Shown in pieces: positions 17,782 through 28,113 of a stretch of 64,000 nt of DNA. The first letter of the stretch is position 1, and every line of letters starts with the position of its first letter. Under the pieces are notes generated by a model. The model was not told where the DNA came from and ran no database searches. It saw only the letters and a program-made list of their open reading frames with translations. The DNA lies in the NCBI RefSeq assembly GCF_003034845.1, contig NZ_PZKC01000009.1, positions 98,703 to 162,702 on the forward strand, read 5' to 3'. Made by a program: the position numbers and the translations under genes. The DNA is from Pseudothauera lacus (GTDB lineage Bacteria; Pseudomonadota; Gammaproteobacteria; Burkholderiales; Rhodocyclaceae).

Positions 17782-18031
17782 GCTGCAGATCACCGCAGGA
17801 AGGAAAGGGAAGCGACAAGGCAGGAAGTCTGTCAGCCGCTCCCGGCAGTGTCAATGTCATGCATATACGTCATACCGCCCCACATTGCCGGTTCCCGGCG
17901 CCGGCAATGCCCCGGGACAGGTAACGCTGCGCACGCCACACGGCGACGCCCCCGCATCGATGTACAGCCACCGGCGGGCGCGATTTGCGATAATCACCCA
18001 TTAACTCACCAGCGATCGTCACGGAGTCCAG

Positions 18032-18988
18032 ATGAATCCCCAGCGCGTTGTCCTTGTAGGCGGGTCCGGCTTCGTCGGCAGCGCCATCGCCAACCGTCTC
18101 AGCGCCGCCGGCGTGCGCGTGGTGGTGCCGACACGGCGGCGCAGCCGCAGCGGCCACCTGCTGCTGCTGCCCACCGTCGAGGTGGTGGAGATGGACGTCT
18201 TCGACCGCGGCGCCCTCGGCACCCTGGTGGACGGCGCCGACGCCGTGGTCAACCTCGTCGGCGTCCTCCATTCGCGCCCTGGCTCGCCGTGGGGAGCGGA
18301 CTTCCAGCGCGCCCATGTCGACCTCCCCAAGGCGCTCGTCACCGCCTGCACACTTGCCGGAGTGGCTCGACTGGTGCACATCAGTGCGCTCGGCGCCGAT
18401 GCCCATGCCCCCTCCGAATACCAGCGCTCCAAGGCTGCCGGCGAAGACGCCATCCGCACTGCCGCGGCGGCGTGGACCATCCTGCGCCCCTCGGTGATCT
18501 TCGGTCGCGGCGACAGCTTCCTCAACCTCTTCGCCGATCTCGCCCGCGTATTCCCGGTGCTGCCGCTGGCCGGTGCCGGTACGCGCTTCCAGCCGGTATG
18601 GGTTGAGGACGTCGCCGACGTGGTGTGGCGCTGCCTGTGCGAGCGCGACGCCCACGGCCAGGTCTTCGAGCTCGCCGGCCCGCAGTCCTACACCCTGCGC
18701 GAGCTCGTCGAATACGTCTCCGAGCTGGTCGGCAAGCCGCGCCCCGTCATCCCGCTGCCGGAGGGTCTGGCAATGCTGCAGGCGCGCCTCATGGAGCTGG
18801 CGCCAACGCCGCTGATGAGCCGCGACAATGTCCGCTCGATGCGCGTCGACAACGTCGCCAGTGGCGCGCCACTGCCCTTCGCCATGCAGCCCACGGCGCT
18901 CGAAGCGGTGGCGCCGGGCTGGCTTGGCCAGGCCGCCCTGCGCAGCCACTACTACCCCTTCCGCGACCACGCCCGCCGCGCGCGCTGA
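18032..18988 (+). CDS. NDUFA9-like NAD(P)-binding epimerase-family protein
   Basis: Atypical short-chain dehydrogenase of 318 residues in the group related to the complex I accessory subunit NDUFA9. The Rossmann loop GGSGFVGS is at residues 10-17 and is followed by a basic segment suggesting NADP(H). The sequence continues with VHISALGA and [12 protein letters not shown], in which Tyr and Lys sit in the YxxxK-like arrangement, and [11 protein letters not shown]. No specific reaction is established for the bacterial members. Its stop overlaps the cca start in a TGATG, so the two are probably translated together. Confidence 0.88.
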   Translation: MNPQRVVLVGGSGFVGSAIANRLSAAGVRVVVPTRRRSRSGHLLLLPTVEVVEMDVFDRGALGTLVDGADAVVNLVGVLHSRPGSPWGADFQRAHVDLPKALVTACTLAGVARLVHISALGADAHAPSEYQRSKAAGEDAIRTAAAAWTILRPSVIFGRGDSFLNLFADLARVFPVLPLAGAGTRFQPVWVEDVADVVWRCLCERDAHGQVFELAGPQSYTLRELVEYVSELVGKPRPVIPLPEGLAMLQARLMELAPTPLMSRDNVRSMRVDNVASGAPLPFAMQPTALEAVAPGWLGQAALRSHYYPFRDHARRAR

Positions 18989-20205
18989 TGCGCTGCTACG
19001 TAGTCGGCGGCGCGGTCCGCGACGAACTGCTCGGCCTGCCGGTGAAGGACCGCGACTGGGTGGTGGTCGGCGCCAGCGCCGCGGAGCTCACTGCGCAGGG
19101 CTTCCTGCCGGTGGGCAAGGACTTTCCCGTCTTCCTCCATCCCGAGACGCGCGAGGAGTACGCCCTCGCCCGTACCGAGCGCAAGAGCGGGCACGGCTAC
19201 AAGGGCTTCGTTGTCCACGCCGCACCCGAAGTGACGCTGGAGGAAGACCTGCTGCGCCGCGACCTGACCATCAACGCCATCGCCCGCGACCGCGACGGCA
19301 CCCTCATCGACCCTTACGGCGGGCAGGCTGATCTCGCCGCGCGCCGCTTCCGCCACGTCAGCCCGGCCTTCGCCGAGGACCCCCTGCGCATCCTCCGCGT
19401 GGCCCGCTTCGCGGCCCGTTTCACGACCTTCACGGTAGCCGAGGAAACCCAGGCGCTGATGCGCCGGATGGTCGAGGCGGGCGAGGTCGATCACCTGGTC
19501 GCGGAGCGCGTCTGGCAGGAGCTCGCCCGCGGACTGATGGAACAACGCCCGTCACGGATGATCCGCGTACTGCGCCAGTGCGGCGCGCTGGCGCGCCTGC
19601 TGCCCGAGCTCGACCGCCTCTTCGGCGTCCCCCAGCCGCCGCGCCACCACCCCGAGATCGATACCGGCGACCACGTCCTGCGCGTCATCGACATCGCTGC
19701 CGCCAGCGCCCAGCCGCTGGCGGTACGCTGGGCCTGCCTGCTGCACGACCTCGGCAAGGGCGACACCCCCGCCGGCATCCTGCCCCACCACTATGGTCAC
19801 GAAGCGCGCAGCGCACGGCGCGCGCGTGAAGTCTCGGAACGTCTCAAGGCCCCTGCGGAATGTCGCGAACTGGCCGAACTGGTCGCCCGCGAGCACGGCA
19901 TCATCCCGCGCATCGACGAGTTGCGCGCCGAAACGATCGTCAAGATCCTTGAACGCAGCGACGCCCTGCGCCGCCCGCAGCGCTTCGAACAGCTGCTTGC
20001 CGCCTGCGCCTGCGACGCCCGTGGCCGCCTCGGCCACGAACAGCAGGACTACCCCGCCACGGCGGCCTGGCTGAACGCGCTGGACCGCGTCCGCAGCGTC
20101 GATGCGGGCGCCATCGCGCGCCAGTGCGCAGACCGCAGCGGCATCGCCGCGGCGGTCCACGCCGCCCGCGTGGCAGCCTTAAGGACACTGCCGGGCAAGT
20201 GCTGA
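18988..20205 (+). CDS. cca: CCA-adding enzyme (tRNA nucleotidyltransferase) with HD domain
   Basis: Adds or repairs the 3'-CCA end of tRNAs without a template. It has 405 residues from the ATG inside the TGATG overlap; the longer open frame upstream is the preceding gene out of frame. The nucleotidyltransferase head shows [10 protein letters not shown] and KDRDWVVVG with the paired Asp metal ligands; [23 protein letters not shown] and the neck domain follow. A C-terminal HD phosphohydrolase domain contains [11 protein letters not shown], as in the gammaproteobacterial multifunctional Cca. Confidence 0.96.
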   Translation: MRCYVVGGAVRDELLGLPVKDRDWVVVGASAAELTAQGFLPVGKDFPVFLHPETREEYALARTERKSGHGYKGFVVHAAPEVTLEEDLLRRDLTINAIARDRDGTLIDPYGGQADLAARRFRHVSPAFAEDPLRILRVARFAARFTTFTVAEETQALMRRMVEAGEVDHLVAERVWQELARGLMEQRPSRMIRVLRQCGALARLLPELDRLFGVPQPPRHHPEIDTGDHVLRVIDIAAASAQPLAVRWACLLHDLGKGDTPAGILPHHYGHEARSARRAREVSERLKAPAECRELAELVAREHGIIPRIDELRAETIVKILERSDALRRPQRFEQLLAACACDARGRLGHEQQDYPATAAWLNALDRVRSVDAGAIARQCADRSGIAAAVHAARVAALRTLPGKC

Positions 20206-20272
20206 ACAGCGCCACTTGATGCCCGGCGCGTGCTGGCGCACGATGACCCTTTACGGACCCGCCCGCACTGCC

Positions 20273-22393
20273 ATGACCCGCGACCTCTTCCCCCGCACCC
20301 CGCGCCTCGACGGCACCGACCCGGAAGCGAAGCGCGCCGAGATCCTGCGCTACTTCCACGCCACCTTCGAGCGCTACGAGTCGCTGTTCGGCCTCCTCGC
20401 CGAAGACGAGGCCTATTACCGCAAGCCGATCAGCCTGCGCCACCCGCTGATCTTCTACCTCGGCCATACCGCCACCTTCTTCACCAACAAGTTCGTGCTC
20501 GCCGGCCTGCTCGAACAGCGCATCGACCCGAAGCTGGAATCGATGTTCGCGGTCGGTGTGGACGAGATGAGCTGGGACGATCTCGACGACGCCAACTACG
20601 ACTGGCCGCCGGTGCAGGCCGTGTGGGACTACCGCCGCAAGGTGCGCGCGATGGTCGACCGGGTGATCCGCGAGACCCCGCTGGCGCTGCCCATCGGCTG
20701 GGACCATCCCTTCTGGGCGGTGCAGATGGGCATCGAGCACGAACGCATCCACCTGGAAACCTCCTCGGTGCTGATGCGCCAGCACGCGCTGCGCTACGTC
20801 CGCCCGCAGGCCGACTGGGCGCCCTGCCGCGAGCACGGCGCGGCGCCGGAAAACACCCTGGTGGACATTCCCGCCGGGCGTGTGCGGCTGGGACGCGGGT
20901 TCGACGATCCCTGGTACGGCTGGGACAACGAGTACGGCCGCCACGAGGCCGACATTCCCGCCTTCCGCGCGGCCAAGTACCTGACCAGCAACGCCGAGTT
21001 CCTGAGCTTTGTGGACGCCGGCGGCTACACCGACGACAGCCTGTGGGACGAGGAAGGCCTCGCCTGGCGGCGCTACGCGCGCGCCGGGCATCCCACTTTC
21101 TGGGTGCCCGACGGCGCCGGCTGGCGGCTGCGCCTGGTGGCCGAGGAAGTGCCCATGCCGTGGGACTGGCCGGTGGAGACCAACTGCCACGAGGCGCGCG
21201 CCTTCTGCCGCTGGAAAGCACGCCAGAGCGGCCTGCCGGTGCGCCTGCCGGGCGAGGACGAGTGGCACCGCCTGTACAACCACGCCGGCCTCGCCGACCT
21301 ACCGCCCGACGCCCCGGCCGCGGCCAACCTGCATCTCGACCACTGGGCCTCGTCCTGCCCGGTGACCCGCTTTGCCCACGGCGAGCTGTTCGACGTGGTG
21401 GGCAACGTCTGGCAGTGGTGCGAGACCCCCACCTACCCCTTCGACGGCTTCCGCGTGCACCCGCTGTACGACGACTTCACCACCCCCACCTTCGACAACC
21501 GCCACAACATGATCAAGGGCGGGGCGTGGATCTCCGCCGGCAACGAGGCGCGCCACCTGTCGCGCTACGCCTTCCGCCGCCACTTCTTCCAGCACGCGGG
21601 TTTCCGCTACATCGTCAGCGACGCGCCGGTGGAGCAGCCCGGCTCGCTCTACGAGACCGACACCCTGCTCGCACAGTACGCCGAGTTCCACTACGGCGAC
21701 GAGTACTTCGGCGTGCCCAACTTCCCGCAGGCGGTGGCGCGCATCGCCATCGACGCCTTCGAGCGCCACCATGGTGGCAGGGCCGGGCGCGCGCTCGACC
21801 TCGGTTGTGCGACCGGGCGGGCGAGCTTCGAACTGGCGCGCCGCTTCGACGAGGTCGAAGGGGTGGACTTCTCTGCGCGCTTCATCAACGCCGGCGTGCA
21901 CCTCAAGGAGCACGGCGTGCTGCGCTACACCCTCCCCGACGAAGGCGAGCTGGTGTTCTACCTGGAACGCCGGCTGGATGCGCTGGACCTGAACGAAGTT
22001 GCTCCCAAGGTGGCCTTCTGGCAGGGCGACGCCTGCAACCTGAAGCCGGTGTTCGCCGGCTACGACCTCATCCTCGCCGTCAACCTGATCGACCGCCTGT
22101 ACGCCCCGCGCCGCTTCCTCAGCCAGGTGCATCAACGCCTCAACCCGGGTGGACTGCTGGTGCTGGCCTCGCCCTGTACCTGGCTGGAAGAACACACCAA
22201 GCGGGAAGAGTGGGTGGGCGGGTTCAAGAAGGACGGTGAGTCATACACCACGCTGGACGGCCTGAAGGACGCGCTGGGCGCGCACTTCGAGCTGGTCGAG
22301 GGTCCGCTTGAGGTGCCTTTCGTCATCCGCGAAACGCGGCGCAAGTTCCAGCACACGCTGTCTGAACTGACCGTGTGGCGGCGGCGGGATTGA
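20273..22393 (+). CDS. ovoA: 5-histidylcysteine sulfoxide synthase / methyltransferase OvoA
   Basis: Iron enzyme that joins cysteine to histidine C5 with oxygen and then methylates the imidazole, making ovothiol, an antioxidant thiol-histidine. It has 706 residues from the ATG at 20273; an in-frame ATG at 20243 is possible but adds an uncharacteristic leader. The DinB-like domain has His65 in FYLGHTATFF and the HxxxHxE iron motif at 156-162 (HERIHLE). A formylglycine-generating-enzyme fold fills about 200-450 with GNVWQWCETP. The C-terminal SAM methyltransferase starts near 505 (ALDLGCATGRASFEL). All three domains are intact, pointing to OvoA rather than EgtB of ergothioneine synthesis. Confidence 0.9.
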   Translation: MTRDLFPRTPRLDGTDPEAKRAEILRYFHATFERYESLFGLLAEDEAYYRKPISLRHPLIFYLGHTATFFTNKFVLAGLLEQRIDPKLESMFAVGVDEMSWDDLDDANYDWPPVQAVWDYRRKVRAMVDRVIRETPLALPIGWDHPFWAVQMGIEHERIHLETSSVLMRQHALRYVRPQADWAPCREHGAAPENTLVDIPAGRVRLGRGFDDPWYGWDNEYGRHEADIPAFRAAKYLTSNAEFLSFVDAGGYTDDSLWDEEGLAWRRYARAGHPTFWVPDGAGWRLRLVAEEVPMPWDWPVETNCHEARAFCRWKARQSGLPVRLPGEDEWHRLYNHAGLADLPPDAPAAANLHLDHWASSCPVTRFAHGELFDVVGNVWQWCETPTYPFDGFRVHPLYDDFTTPTFDNRHNMIKGGAWISAGNEARHLSRYAFRRHFFQHAGFRYIVSDAPVEQPGSLYETDTLLAQYAEFHYGDEYFGVPNFPQAVARIAIDAFERHHGGRAGRALDLGCATGRASFELARRFDEVEGVDFSARFINAGVHLKEHGVLRYTLPDEGELVFYLERRLDALDLNEVAPKVAFWQGDACNLKPVFAGYDLILAVNLIDRLYAPRRFLSQVHQRLNPGGLLVLASPCTWLEEHTKREEWVGGFKKDGESYTTLDGLKDALGAHFELVEGPLEVPFVIRETRRKFQHTLSELTVWRRRD

Positions 22394-22583
22394 GACGGCA
22401 GCGGCTCTGGACACGGGCCACGCCCGGATTCGGCGGATTCGTCGACGCGTAACGGTCCGGGGTGGCCTGGAGCGGGGTGTGGGCAGCGGCGATTTCGGCA
22501 CGCATGAGGCGCCGGCCGCGTACCTCGCACGGCCGCCACGAACCCGCGCCCCCCAGCGACCCGCATCGCGGGCAAGCCAGCGC

Positions 22584-25500
22584 CTACCGCAAGCGCAACC
22601 CCACCCCCGCGACCGACAGGCGGCGCGCCGTCCACCCCTTGAAGCTCTCCAGCAGCGACAGCAGGGCGGGGATGAAGAACAGCACCAGCACCGCAGAGAA
22701 GGCCAGCCCGAAGGCGATCGAGGTCGCCATCGGGATGAGGAACTGGGCCTGCAGCGAGGATTCGAAGAGCAGCGGGGTGAGACCGCCAATGGTGGTCAGC
22801 GAGGTCAGCAGCACGGCGCGCAGGCGGCCACAGGAAGCGCCCACCAGAGCCTCGTCGAGTGCGGCGCCCTTGTGGCGCAACTCCTTGAACAGGGTAACCA
22901 GGATGATGGAGTTGTTGACCACGATGCCAGCGAGCGCGAAGAGACCGAACATCGACAGGATGGTGAGGTTGATACCCATCACCCAGTGGCCGAAGATGGC
23001 CCCCGCCAGTCCCAGGGGGATGGCGGCCATGACCACCAGCGGCCAGCTCCACGACGCGAACGACCACACCAGGACGAGGTAGATCAGCGCCAGACCGAGC
23101 ACCAGCCCGGCCTGCATGTCGGCCATCGTTTCGCGCTGATCGGCAGCGCGCCCCTCGAAGCTGTAGGCCACGCCGTAGCGCTGGGCAAGCGCGGGCAGGA
23201 CCTCACGCGCGAGTTCGGCGCGAATGGCGTTGGCGTCGTGGCGGGCGGTATCGATCTCGCCGCTGACTTCCACCGCCAGACGGCCGTCGGCATGGCGCAG
23301 GGCCTCGAAGCCGCGTCGCGACTCCCAGCTCACCACCGTGCCGAGGGGCACGAACTCGCCATTGGGGGCGCGGATCACCAGGCGCTCGAAAACGTCGAGG
23401 CGGCTGCGTTCCTCGCGCGGCAGCAGCACGCGCACTTCCAGCTCGTCGCGACCGACCTGCACCAGCTGTGCCAGATGGCCGTCGAAGGCGGCGCGCAACT
23501 GGCCGCCGAGTGACTCGGTGGTCAGCCCCAGGGCCTCGCCCGCGGGGGTGAGACGGTAGATGAGCTGTTCGCGGCCGAAGGGCATGTCATCCTCGGTGTC
23601 GGTGACACCGGGAATGGCACGCAGGGTCTCGGCCAGCGCCAGCGCCGCGGCCTTCAGCGCCTCGGCGTCGTCGCCGGCCAGGCGCACGGTCAGGTCGCGC
23701 CCCGGCGGGCCGGACTGGCGCACGGTCAGGGTGAGCCCTTCAAGGCCGCTGGTGGGGGGCAGCTTGGCCCGCCAGGCGGCAAGGAAGTGCTCGTTGCGCA
23801 CGTCGCGGAAGTCCGGCGGCACCAGTTCGACCACCATCGAGGCGAGTTGGTCGCCGCTGGCGCCGCCACCGCCGGCGCCCAGGGTGCCGCCGAGGCGGGT
23901 CAGCGCCGTCTGCACCAGAGCGCCACCGAGTTCGCTTTCGGCCTCGTAGAGGGCACGCTCCATCGCCGCCAGATAGGCCGCGGTGTGCTCGCGCGGGGTG
24001 CCGGCGACGAAGGTGGCGTTGGCGTACAGCACCTGCCCTTCCGGCGTGGGGAAGAAGGTGAAGCCGATGCGCCCGCCGGCAAGCAGGCCGACGGCAAGAA
24101 TCATCACCGCCGCAGTGATCGCCACCGTGGTGCCGCGCCAGGCCAGCGCCAGCGTCACCAGCGGGCGGAAACGCTGCTCGCGGAAGCGCTCGAAGGCCTC
24201 GTCGAGGCGCTGACGCAGCGCCGAGGTCTGACGCGCGGCAGCGCCGGAGAGCGCCCCCTTGAGATGGGCGGGGAGGATCAGGAAGCTCTCCAGCAGCGCC
24301 GCGCTGACCACCATGATCATCACGAAGGGGATGTCGCCGAGGATGTTGCCGATCACCCCGCCGACCATCATCAGCGGCACGAAGGCGGCGATGGTGGTCA
24401 GCGAAGCCGCCACCACCGGCCAGAACATCCGCCGCGCGCCGCCCAGCGCGGCCTGTTCCGGCCCCTCACCCATGCGGCGGTGGGTATCGGCATCCTCACT
24501 GACGACGATGGCGTCGTCGACGATGATGCCCAGCGCCATGATCAGCGCGAACAGGCTCATCATGTTGATGCTGCCGCCGAACACCAGCATCAGCCCGAGG
24601 GTGGCGAGAAAGGCGGTGGGGATGCCGACCATCACCCAGAAGGCCACGCGCGCAGGCAGGAAGAGGTAGAGCACGGCGACCACCAGCAGCAGGCCGGAGA
24701 GGCCGTTCTTGATGAGCAGCTCGATGCGGTCGCGGATCAGCTCCCACTGGGTGTCATAGACCTCCAGCGTGATGCTCGGCGGCAAGGTCGGGCGGGTGCG
24801 CTCCAGCCAGCCCTCGAGCACCTTCGCGGCCCTCAGCGAATGGCCCGTTTCGGCACGCTGGAGGATCATCTCCACTACCGCGTCACCGCGCTCGGCGAGC
24901 GCCAGGCTGCCCGGGCGCGGTTCGCGGACGATGTGTGCGACCTCGCCCAGCCGCACCAGGCCCTGGGCATCGCTGAGCAGGGGAAGGACGGCAAAACCGT
25001 CGCTGTCGCGGCGCTGTTCGAGGCCGCGGATCTCGCGTGCTCCGTCGGCCTCGCCGGCCACCCCGGCAGGCACGTCGCGGGCCAGCCCGGCGATCCGCTC
25101 GCCGGCCTCGACCAGCGACAGACCGAGCGTTTCCAGCGCCGCGGAGGGAATCTCGATGGCGATGCGTTCGTCGGGCAGGCCGCTGAGAGTGACGCGGTCG
25201 ACCCCGGCGGCGAGCAGTTCGCGCTCGAACTGACGCACCCACGGGCGCAGCGCATCGACGCTGTCGCCGCGCACCAGCACCCGCGCGATCGGCTCGTAGC
25301 GCGACACCCGGCTGACCTGCGGGGTCTCGGCGTCGCGCGGCAGGTTGCGGAACTCGTCGACACGCTGGCGCACCTGGTCGAGAGCAAGCAGCGGGTCGGT
25401 ACCTTCGACCAGCTCGACGGTGATGCTGGCAATGCCCTGGGCAGAGGTGGAGGTGAGCTTCTTCAGGCCGTCGACGGTCTTCAGACGCTCCTCCAGCGGG

Positions 25501-25700
25501 GTGGTGATGCCGGCCTCGACATCCTCGGCGGCAGCCCCGCTCCACACCACCCGCACGCTGATGATGTCGAGCTCGAAGCTGGGGAAGAACTGCACGTTCA
25601 TCCGCGTCACGCCGATCACGCCGACAACGAAGGCGAGCAGCATCAGCACGTTGGCCGCCACGCGATGGCGGATCAGCAGTTGCAGGGTGCCGGATCTCAT
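22584..25700 (-). CDS. RND efflux transporter, inner membrane permease
   Basis: Proton-driven resistance-nodulation-division pump of 1038 residues, 12 membrane helices and two large periplasmic loops. The start LLIRHRVAANVLMLLAFVVG, the TM4 motif GIIVDDAIVV with its paired Asp residues for proton relay, and a second half beginning near residue 500 with TLALAWRG are visible. It differs clearly from the AcrB/MexB-type pump at 30234: the first periplasmic loop reads MNVQFFPSFELD rather than YPPIAPP. The ATG overlaps the adaptor's stop by 4 bases (25697-25700). No outer membrane factor or regulator is adjacent; it may share the channel encoded at 28840. Substrate unknown. Confidence 0.93.
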   Translation of the reverse strand: MRSGTLQLLIRHRVAANVLMLLAFVVGVIGVTRMNVQFFPSFELDIISVRVVWSGAAAEDVEAGITTPLEERLKTVDGLKKLTSTSAQGIASITVELVEGTDPLLALDQVRQRVDEFRNLPRDAETPQVSRVSRYEPIARVLVRGDSVDALRPWVRQFERELLAAGVDRVTLSGLPDERIAIEIPSAALETLGLSLVEAGERIAGLARDVPAGVAGEADGAREIRGLEQRRDSDGFAVLPLLSDAQGLVRLGEVAHIVREPRPGSLALAERGDAVVEMILQRAETGHSLRAAKVLEGWLERTRPTLPPSITLEVYDTQWELIRDRIELLIKNGLSGLLLVVAVLYLFLPARVAFWVMVGIPTAFLATLGLMLVFGGSINMMSLFALIMALGIIVDDAIVVSEDADTHRRMGEGPEQAALGGARRMFWPVVAASLTTIAAFVPLMMVGGVIGNILGDIPFVMIMVVSAALLESFLILPAHLKGALSGAAARQTSALRQRLDEAFERFREQRFRPLVTLALAWRGTTVAITAAVMILAVGLLAGGRIGFTFFPTPEGQVLYANATFVAGTPREHTAAYLAAMERALYEAESELGGALVQTALTRLGGTLGAGGGGASGDQLASMVVELVPPDFRDVRNEHFLAAWRAKLPPTSGLEGLTLTVRQSGPPGRDLTVRLAGDDAEALKAAALALAETLRAIPGVTDTEDDMPFGREQLIYRLTPAGEALGLTTESLGGQLRAAFDGHLAQLVQVGRDELEVRVLLPREERSRLDVFERLVIRAPNGEFVPLGTVVSWESRRGFEALRHADGRLAVEVSGEIDTARHDANAIRAELAREVLPALAQRYGVAYSFEGRAADQRETMADMQAGLVLGLALIYLVLVWSFASWSWPLVVMAAIPLGLAGAIFGHWVMGINLTILSMFGLFALAGIVVNNSIILVTLFKELRHKGAALDEALVGASCGRLRAVLLTSLTTIGGLTPLLFESSLQAQFLIPMATSIAFGLAFSAVLVLFFIPALLSLLESFKGWTARRLSVAGVGLRLR

Positions 25701-26896
25701 TGCGCGCCCACCGCGCCACCAACCACTTCCACCGCCAGGCCGTCGATGGCATTGGGCAGGTGGGTGCTCATTACCGTCTCCCCGGCGCTCAATCCGGCCG
25801 CACGGACCAGCACGCTCACCGACCCGCCGTCACGGCGCTCGCCGACGCGGTGCACACGCACGCTGACAAGGCGGCCATCGCGCACCGCGTAAATGCGGTC
25901 GCCGCCGTGGACGGCAGTCGGCGGCAGCGCATACACGCCGTCCGCTGCCGGACGTTCGAGCACGGCATTGACGAAGGCACCCACCGGCACCTGTGCCGGC
26001 GCCTCGACGCGCAGCAGCACGTCCACACCGCGCGCATCGGCCTCGCCGGAAATGCGCTCCAGTGTTGCCTGAAGGGGGCTGGCGCCGAAATCGGCGCTGG
26101 CCTGCAGACGTTCGCCGGCAGCCAGCGCCGCGCGCAGTTCCTCCGCATGCACCACCGGCACGCGCGCGCGCAGGTAGAGGGCATCGGAGGAGTACAGGGT
26201 CAGCAGGGTCTGTCCGGCCTGCACCTGATCGCCGGCAGCGACCTCGACGCGGCCAATGCGCGCCGCAAACGGTGCGCTGAGTTCGCCACGCTGGGCGTCG
26301 CGCTCGGCCTCGGCGAGTTTGGCGCGCAGTTGCGCCAGGCGCGCCGGATGTTCGGCGATGGCCTGTTCGCGCTGGGTCAGGGTAAGGCGGACGCGGGCGA
26401 GTTCCTCACGGGCCTGGTCATAGGCCGCCTCGGCGCTGAAGCGCGCCTCGCGCAGGCGCTCGAAACGCGCCACCTTGGCCTCCGCCAGTTCGAGCAGGGC
26501 CCGCTCCTGCACCACCGCGGCAAGATCGCCTTGCTGGCGCACGCGCTCGCGTTCGAGATCGGCGCGGGCCTGATCGACGCGCGGCTGCAGATCGCGCGGA
26601 TCGAGGCGGGCAAGTACTGCGCCGGCATCGACGCGCTCGCCGTCGCGCACGCGCAGTTCAAGCACGCGGGCGCTCACCGGGGCCGCGGCGCGCACCTGGT
26701 CGGGGGCCTCGATGCGGCCATAGAGGGTCAGCGTGGGGCGGGCGCTGAGCGGGGTGACCACCTCGGCAGCGACCCGCCAGACGCGTTCGCGCGCCTCCAC
26801 CGGCGGCGCTACCGGGCGGGAGGCCTTGAGCACCATGAAGCCCGCCACCGCGAGCACGAGTACCGCCACCGCCACCAGACGCCGCCGCATGTTCAT
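25697..26896 (-). CDS. RND efflux periplasmic adaptor subunit
   Basis: Membrane fusion protein of 399 residues linking the downstream pump to an outer membrane channel. An N-terminal membrane anchor occupies residues 5-25 (RLVAVAVLVLAVAGFMVLK). A lipoyl-like half (VSARVLELRVRDGERVDAGAVLARLD) is followed by a coiled-coil hairpin of about 100 residues rich in Arg, Glu, Ala and Gln, the second lipoyl half (GRIEVAAGDQVQAGQTLL-like) and a beta-barrel. No lipobox is seen, unlike the adaptor at 33404. Alternative ATG at 26890. It lies 31 bases after the stop of the YdjM-like gene, so its promoter may lie inside or ahead of that gene. Confidence 0.92.
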   Translation of the reverse strand: MNMRRRLVAVAVLVLAVAGFMVLKASRPVAPPVEARERVWRVAAEVVTPLSARPTLTLYGRIEAPDQVRAAAPVSARVLELRVRDGERVDAGAVLARLDPRDLQPRVDQARADLERERVRQQGDLAAVVQERALLELAEAKVARFERLREARFSAEAAYDQAREELARVRLTLTQREQAIAEHPARLAQLRAKLAEAERDAQRGELSAPFAARIGRVEVAAGDQVQAGQTLLTLYSSDALYLRARVPVVHAEELRAALAAGERLQASADFGASPLQATLERISGEADARGVDVLLRVEAPAQVPVGAFVNAVLERPAADGVYALPPTAVHGGDRIYAVRDGRLVSVRVHRVGERRDGGSVSVLVRAAGLSAGETVMSTHLPNAIDGLAVEVVGGAVGAQ

Positions 26897-26927
26897 TCCG
26901 TATCCAGATTATCAGCAAGTGCTTATT

Positions 26928-28007
26928 CTACTCCGCCTGCAGCCAGCGCCTGCCCTCTGCGGACAGCCCGTACAGCCGCCAGCCGCCCTCGCCAATGGCG
27001 CACAGGCCATAGCGGAAAGGCTGGCGCTGGCGTTGCGGAATGTCGAAACGCAGGTCGCGGAAGCCGGCGCACTGCAGCCCATCCGGGCGATCGATCTCGA
27101 CATGGTCGAGCACCGGGAACATCGAGAACCAGCGGAAGAACGCAAACGACTCGCTCTGCCAGACCTGTTGCGCCAGTACCGCCGCCTCTTCACTGCCGAA
27201 CCGCGGCAGGCGTTGCCACTGTGCCAGATGCAGGGGCAGATAGGGTGCCGAGAAGCGCCGGATGAAGTGATCGTCCGGGCGCACATGGAGGACTTCGCTG
27301 CGCCGGGTGTTGAGGTGCGCGAAGTGGTAGTCGCTGCCGTCGAAAACCACCACCGTCCAGTTGAACGGCGAAGCTGGCCGCGGGGCGGCGTCGATGGCCC
27401 GCAGCTCGACGCCGTGTGCGGCGGCATATGCCCGGCCGGCGGCGATGGCCTCGCTGCGCCCCATCCAGCCCACGCCCACCCACACCACCACCCCGGCCAG
27501 TGCCAGCGCCGCCGGCACGCGGCTGCGCCGCCACAGCAGGCTGGCAAGCAGGCCGGCGAGGAGGATGGAGGACAGCACCAGGTCGATGATGAAGGTGGTC
27601 CCCAGACCGAAGCGCCAGTCGGAAAAGGGCGCCAGCATCATGGTGCCGAACTGGGTGATGAAGTCCCCGGCAATGTGGATCAGCACCCCGCCCAGGGCCA
27701 CACCGTAGAATCCCTGCCAGCGCGGCGCGGCGGTGCTGCGGGCGGCAAGGCGCGCCATCAGCCAGGCCAGCAGCAGCGCCCACAGCGGGGCCATCAGCAG
27801 CGAATGGGTGATGCCGCGATGACCGCGCAGATAGGCGATCTCGGAAACGTAGCCGAGCACGAAGTCGATGTCGGGAAAGGCCGCCGCCGCGGCCCCGGCC
27901 AGCACGGCCTGCGCCACCGGCAGCACGGGCGGCTGCCCGGGGCGGGCGGGGCGCGCCAGCACGCGGCCGAGCACGGCGCCGGAGAGGGCATGGGTCAGGG
28001 TATCCAC
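26928..28007 (-). CDS. YdjM-like inner membrane metal-dependent hydrolase family protein (DUF457)
   Basis: Integral membrane protein of 359 residues. The frame starts with GTG at 28005-28007. Conserved polar positions of the family are visible: DTLTHALSG (His6), FPDIDFVLG and HRGITHSLL. Several hydrophobic segments fill the first 190 residues. The C-terminal part (about 195-359) is soluble and carries WTVVVFDGSDYHFAHLN. Members are annotated as metal-dependent hydrolases from the His/Asp pattern, but no substrate is established. It diverges from the SIMPL gene with about 106 bases between the starts. Confidence 0.85.
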   Translation of the reverse strand: MDTLTHALSGAVLGRVLARPARPGQPPVLPVAQAVLAGAAAAAFPDIDFVLGYVSEIAYLRGHRGITHSLLMAPLWALLLAWLMARLAARSTAAPRWQGFYGVALGGVLIHIAGDFITQFGTMMLAPFSDWRFGLGTTFIIDLVLSSILLAGLLASLLWRRSRVPAALALAGVVVWVGVGWMGRSEAIAAGRAYAAAHGVELRAIDAAPRPASPFNWTVVVFDGSDYHFAHLNTRRSEVLHVRPDDHFIRRFSAPYLPLHLAQWQRLPRFGSEEAAVLAQQVWQSESFAFFRWFSMFPVLDHVEIDRPDGLQCAGFRDLRFDIPQRQRQPFRYGLCAIGEGGWRLYGLSAEGRRWLQAE

Positions 28008-28113
28008 GGGGCCTTGGAGCAGATTGTCAAAAGTTCGTTCAGCGGCACCACGGAATTCATGCCAGGGGTATGATCAGCACTCACGTGTCGCCTCATGCCA
28101 TGGACCAACACCG

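Noticed and set aside
17849..17874. Pho box before the glycolipid-type operon (TGTCAA, TGTCAT and CGTCAT)
   Set aside because: The repeats are 6 and 13 bases apart instead of 11, and point the wrong way for the minus-strand genes; attractive for a phosphate-starvation story but not supported.
23787..25892. 701-codon plus-strand open frame opposite the RND permease
   Set aside because: Same antisense effect; no ribosome-binding site or family features.
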